A DNA stretch of 64,000 nucleotides from Alkalihalobacillus sp. YIM B00296 (GTDB taxonomy: Bacteria; Bacillota; Bacilli; Bacillales; Fictibacillaceae). Of this stretch, positions 60,994-64,000 are shown in pieces. Positions within the stretch are counted from its first letter, which is position 1, and each line of letters opens with the position of its first letter. Location: the NCBI RefSeq assembly GCF_020179385.1, contig NZ_JAIBLJ010000002.1, positions 339,944-403,943 on the forward strand, read 5' to 3'. Below the pieces are notes generated by a model that made no database searches, was not told the origin of the DNA, and saw nothing but the letters and a program-made list of their open reading frames with translations. Position numbers and translations under genes: made by a program.

Positions 60994-61174
60994 ATGCTTT
61001 CCTTCTTTCCTCCATTATCCATACGGAAATTAGCATACCACTTTTTTGCGGCGATTGGTAAAAAAACGTAGCAAAGGCTAAACCATTGTGAAGGATGTAT
61101 CTATTGCAAGGTATTATAGCTTGTGCACTTACTGGGTAAAGGATCTATCCTTTATTCATGTGTAAAAGAACGTT

Positions 61175-61528
61175 TCAATTTTTAGTGATGGCTAGTTGTA
61201 TAGGCTTTATGGGTTGTTCAGAGTTATATTTGACCTGTTCATCAAGGTGTTGCAATTGCATTTTCAAATCTTCTTCATCAAAAGGAAAATCATCAATTTC
61301 GTCCAATTGCTGGAGAAAGGTTTTGTGGAGTTTATTGTAACCAGCCCATTTCTTTTTATCAGCTTGCTCGACTAAGGCAGAAAGAGTAGCCAAGCATTTG
61401 GCAAGCGGCTTGTTGTCACCCTCAATCAGCATTTCCCTGCTGATATGATGACACTCGACGTAATCCATCTTTTCATTGAACATCCTCATATAATCATGGA
61501 TTCTGACTTGTTGATCTCTGTTCTTCAT
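61175..61528 (-). CDS. Hypothetical protein, 117 aa
   Basis: A soluble, helical, charged protein. ATG at 61528 (MKNRDQQVRIHDYM) has GGAGG seven bases upstream and is preferred to the in-frame ATG at 61552. It is rich in Glu, Asp, Lys and Gln, with two likely long helices (about 38-75 and 80-105). I do not recognise the family. It is monocistronic. Confidence 0.65.
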   Translation of the reverse strand: MKNRDQQVRIHDYMRMFNEKMDYVECHHISREMLIEGDNKPLAKCLATLSALVEQADKKKWAGYNKLHKTFLQQLDEIDDFPFDEEDLKMQLQHLDEQVKYNSEQPIKPIQLAITKN

Positions 61529-61645
61529 CAAGGTCCCTCCGTAGTTCTTCAATTCTTTTATATAAAGATTCTATTTATCATACAAGCTAGAGCAGTTCAA
61601 AAGTGATGTTTGGCTGAGTCCTATAAAAACATATCCCTTAAGGAG

Positions 61646-61678
61646 AAAAGCTGGCCGAATTGCCGTCGACCAGCCCCC
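61646..61678 (-). terminator. Terminator of alanine symporter gene
   Basis: On the minus strand GCTGG pairs with the CCAGC of GGCCAGC, followed by TTTTCTC. Confidence 0.65.
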
Positions 61679-61690
61679 TTATTGGACATT

Positions 61691-63136
61691 TCACTGTCCC
61701 TTTCCCTCTTTCAGATAAAATTCGCGTTCTTCATCCCAGATTTCTGTGTTCTTAAGCCCGATTGTTCTTGGATTGAATATTGGATTTACACCGGTACGTT
61801 TTTGAGTAACGTAATCCTGCAAGGCATTGAACGCAATTTTACCAAGCATAGCAATTGCAATCAAGTTGACCAGTGCCATTGTTGCCATGAAGAGGTCGGC
61901 TAAACTCCACACAATCGCAACTTGTGCAACAGAACCGAACATGACCATCCCTACTACCGCCAGACGGTAAATGAAGACCCAGCTTTTTTTGTCGGGATTG
62001 ATGAATTCGATATTTGTTTCGCCGTAATAATAATTTCCGACGACTGAACTGAAGGCGAACAGGAAAATAAAGACTGCAACCATGAAGCCGGCCCAATCAC
62101 CCACATGGAAGGCAAGTGCTTGCTGGGTCAACTGAATTCCATCCTCCGAACCAGTATACTGACCCGAAAGGATGATCATCATCGCTGTAGCGGTACAGAT
62201 CAGCAACGTATCGGTAAATACACTCAACGTTTGGATCAGACCTTGTTTTACAGGGTGTGAAACGTTGGCAGTTGCCGCTGCGTTCGGTGCACTACCCATA
62301 CCAGCTTCGTTCGAGAATAATCCACGTTTGATTCCATTCATCAAAGCAGCCCCAAGTCCACCTCCAATTGCTTCTTCCAACCCGAAGGCACTTTTGACAA
62401 TCAACGTAATGACTGAGGGAATTTCAGTTATGTTAACAACTAATACATAAAGAGCTAATAATAAGTATAAAACTGCCATCGCAGGTACGATTGCTTCTGC
62501 CACACGAGCAATCCGCTTAATTCCGCCAAAGATGATGATGGCAACAATGGTGCTTAATATTATTCCAAATACAACCCTGTTGAGGCCGAAGGAATTCTCC
62601 AATGCCAATGAAATCGTGTTTGCTTGTACGGAATTGAATACGAGACCGAATGTAAATGTAATGAGAACAGCAAACAAAATCCCCATCCAACGTTTATTAA
62701 GTCCCTTTTCCATATAATAGGCGGGTCCGCCCCGGAAACCGAAGTCATCCTTCACTTTATAGATTTGGGCGAGCGTACTTTCAACAAATGCAGTCGCTGC
62801 TCCGATCAACGCAATGATCCACATCCAGAAGACTGCTCCAGGACCACCTAATGAAATCGCTAAGGCTACACCTGCCAGGTTCCCTGTACCAACACGTGAA
62901 GCTGTACTGATACTAAAAGCCTGGAAGGAGGACACACCCCTTTTCTTCTTAGCCTTTGAAACAGTCGCTCCTTCACCTAAGAGCTTCACCATGTCTTTAA
63001 GCATGGTGAATTGTACAAATTTAGTCCGGATGGAGAAATAAACACCTAGAATAAGTAAGAGTGCAATTAGGACGTACGTCCATAAAATATCATTCCCCCA
63101 TCCGACGATGGTTTCTAACCAAGACAAAAGCATCAC
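61691..63136 (-). CDS. Alanine/glycine:cation symporter (AGCS family)
   Basis: A 481-residue, about 11-helix sodium-coupled amino acid symporter. AGCS motifs are GTGNLAGVALAISLGGPGAVFWMW (about 82-105) and GLFSNEAGMGSAPNAAA. The probable substrates are alanine or glycine. The start may be GTG 63136, ATG 63133 or TTG 63127; AAGAGGTG is very close to the first two and best spaced for the TTG. The only other alanine-related genes here are alaR-alaT, far away. Confidence 0.88.
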   Translation of the reverse strand: MMLLSWLETIVGWGNDILWTYVLIALLLILGVYFSIRTKFVQFTMLKDMVKLLGEGATVSKAKKKRGVSSFQAFSISTASRVGTGNLAGVALAISLGGPGAVFWMWIIALIGAATAFVESTLAQIYKVKDDFGFRGGPAYYMEKGLNKRWMGILFAVLITFTFGLVFNSVQANTISLALENSFGLNRVVFGIILSTIVAIIIFGGIKRIARVAEAIVPAMAVLYLLLALYVLVVNITEIPSVITLIVKSAFGLEEAIGGGLGAALMNGIKRGLFSNEAGMGSAPNAAATANVSHPVKQGLIQTLSVFTDTLLICTATAMMIILSGQYTGSEDGIQLTQQALAFHVGDWAGFMVAVFIFLFAFSSVVGNYYYGETNIEFINPDKKSWVFIYRLAVVGMVMFGSVAQVAIVWSLADLFMATMALVNLIAIAMLGKIAFNALQDYVTQKRTGVNPIFNPRTIGLKNTEIWDEEREFYLKEGKGQ

Positions 63137-63192
63137 CTCTTATGTTTTTATTAGCATACAATTCCTTATTGTATTACACTCGATACTTCCTG

Positions 63193-63394
63193 TCATTGGA
63201 TGAGGCTGGTAATATAATTTGGGAATACCAGGATAATTTTCGATTCATGATCGGTAACCGAGTCCAGCTTTTCGATCAATTGTTTGATCAATTCAACATT
63301 CATTGCATTCAATACGTGGTCGGTTCAATTCGATATGAATGATCTGCTCTTTAAACTCTATTCGTATTGGTTTACTAGAATTTGTTGCTTTCAT
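63193..63394 (-). pseudogene. Enoyl-CoA hydratase (crotonase) remnant
   Basis: From ATG at 63394 the frame reads IEFKEQIIHIELNRP, then shifts; in the next frame VLNAMNVELIKQLIEKLDSV continues before a stop at 63193-63195. LNRPxxLNAMN is the N-terminal signature of crotonases. A one- or two-base change after CCA broke the frame, and the rest of the gene (about 190 codons) is missing. It lies downstream of the thiolase on the same strand, as expected in a beta-oxidation operon. Confidence 0.7.
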
Positions 63395-63454
63395 TTATGA
63401 GCCCCTATCCATACTAAAAACGTGACCTTTGCTCTTCCGTTTCATCCTCTAATG

Positions 63455-64000
63455 TCATAGCCTTTCAATAATGGCAGCGGTCGCCATTCCGTGTCCGATA
63501 CAGATCGTCAGCAGGCCATATTTACCGTCCATCCGTTCGAGCTCGTGGACCAAGGTTGTGATCAGTTTAGCTCCGGTCGCACCTAAAGGGTGACCGAGCG
63601 CTATTGCTCCACCATTCACATTTACCCGATCAAGCGTACCACCGATTTCTTTTTCCCACGCTAAGACAACCGGGGCAAAAGCTTCATTGATTTCCACCCG
63701 GTCGATGTCCTCTATCGATAGGCCTGCCCTGTTCAGCACTTTCCATGTCGCTGGTATGACGCCATCGAGCATCATTGTCGGGTCTGAACCGACGACTACC
63801 CGCTCAACAATTCGAGCACGTGGTTTGATGCCAAGCGATTCCGCTTTCTTTTTTTCCATCAACAAAACAGCAGCTGCGCCATCACTCATCTGGCTCGCAT
63901 TGCCTGCGGTAACGACACCGTCTGGCTTGAAGACAGGTTTCAAACTTGCAAGGGCTTCCAGAGAGGTATCCTTTCGTGGTCCTTCATCTTGCAACACGGA
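63455..64000 (-). CDS. Thiolase (acetyl-CoA acyltransferase), 3' part
   Basis: 182 codons of a thiolase whose 5' part is beyond the right edge. The C-terminal domain has NEAFAP, GGAIALGHPLGATG with the active His, and a CIGHGM motif that retains the second catalytic cysteine (unlike the thiolase at 2720-3877). The enzyme condenses or cleaves 3-oxoacyl-CoA. It is followed by the crotonase remnant. Confidence 0.9.
   Translation of the reverse strand, partial: SVLQDEGPRKDTSLEALASLKPVFKPDGVVTAGNASQMSDGAAAVLLMEKKKAESLGIKPRARIVERVVVGSDPTMMLDGVIPATWKVLNRAGLSIEDIDRVEINEAFAPVVLAWEKEIGGTLDRVNVNGGAIALGHPLGATGAKLITTLVHELERMDGKYGLLTICIGHGMATAAIIERL

Overview
The window is chromosomal DNA from a spore-forming Bacillaceae bacterium with moderate-to-low G+C (judged by eye, not computed). 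The pointers are Bacillus-type ribosome binding sites (GGAGG, some TTG/GTG starts), an SspH-type small acid-soluble spore protein, LiaFSR, TnrA, MenA-MenF, FdhD/MoaA, a secreted subtilase and a YkwD-type LysM/CAP protein. No rRNA, tRNA, CRISPR array or complete insertion sequence was seen. The species cannot be named from this sequence; an environmental Bacillaceae genus fits best.

Layout. 0-6.7 kb: an acyl-CoA module (reductase, two-part MaoC hydratase, thiolase, acyl-CoA ligase) behind bioY, whose promoter carries a BirA-type operator; a 3-methyladenine DNA glycosylase diverges from it. 6.7-12.2 kb: an accessory-looking, AT-richer stretch with tandem repeats, two unknown overlapping genes, an Asp-nucleophile alpha/beta hydrolase, a membrane protein, a GDSL hydrolase, a 52-codon membrane peptide and a decayed EAL-domain gene. 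12.2-22.4 kb: a Cu/Zn-SOD lipoprotein and a complete menaquinone cluster (menF-D-H-B, two dispersed repeats, menE-C on minus; menA and a DHNA-CoA thioesterase-like gene on plus). 22.5-32.3 kb: an FtsX-type ABC exporter, subtilase, ThiF/MoeB-like enzyme, SspH, LiaFSR, a YdjO-like protein and HU. 32.3-38.2 kb: an SDR, an OFA-family transporter flanked by two copies of a candidate small RNA, fdhD, moaA, an Ohr peroxidase and a Nudix hydrolase. 38.4-45.5 kb: M24 peptidases (one truncated), a VOC/QueA-like/SDR operon, a D-amino-acid-oxidase-type enzyme and an AlaR-AlaT pair. 45.5-49.5 kb: a nitrogen-control locus (tnrA; amtB with a GlnD-like nucleotidyltransferase and a DnaQ-like exonuclease), with TnrA boxes in front of both tnrA and amtB. 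49.9-64 kb: an amidohydrolase/ureidohydrolase/transporter operon, a BASS transporter with a GlcD-type dehydrogenase, a sulfite-oxidase-family molybdoenzyme, a LysM/CAP protein, an Fsr-type exporter, an alanine symporter, an enoyl-CoA hydratase remnant and the 3' part of a second thiolase.

How it fits together: much of the window is respiratory and catabolic metabolism (menaquinone, molybdenum cofactor use, organic and amino acids). Nitrogen control is readable at the DNA level, as is biotin control of bioY and probable CcpA control of the OFA transporter. A roughly 115-170 bp dispersed repeat occurs ten times, always between genes. The most interesting items are the twin C-rich small-RNA candidates, the matching two-site TnrA architecture at tnrA and amtB, the PII-less amtB locus, and the biotin-linked acyl-CoA module whose thiolase lacks the usual second cysteine.
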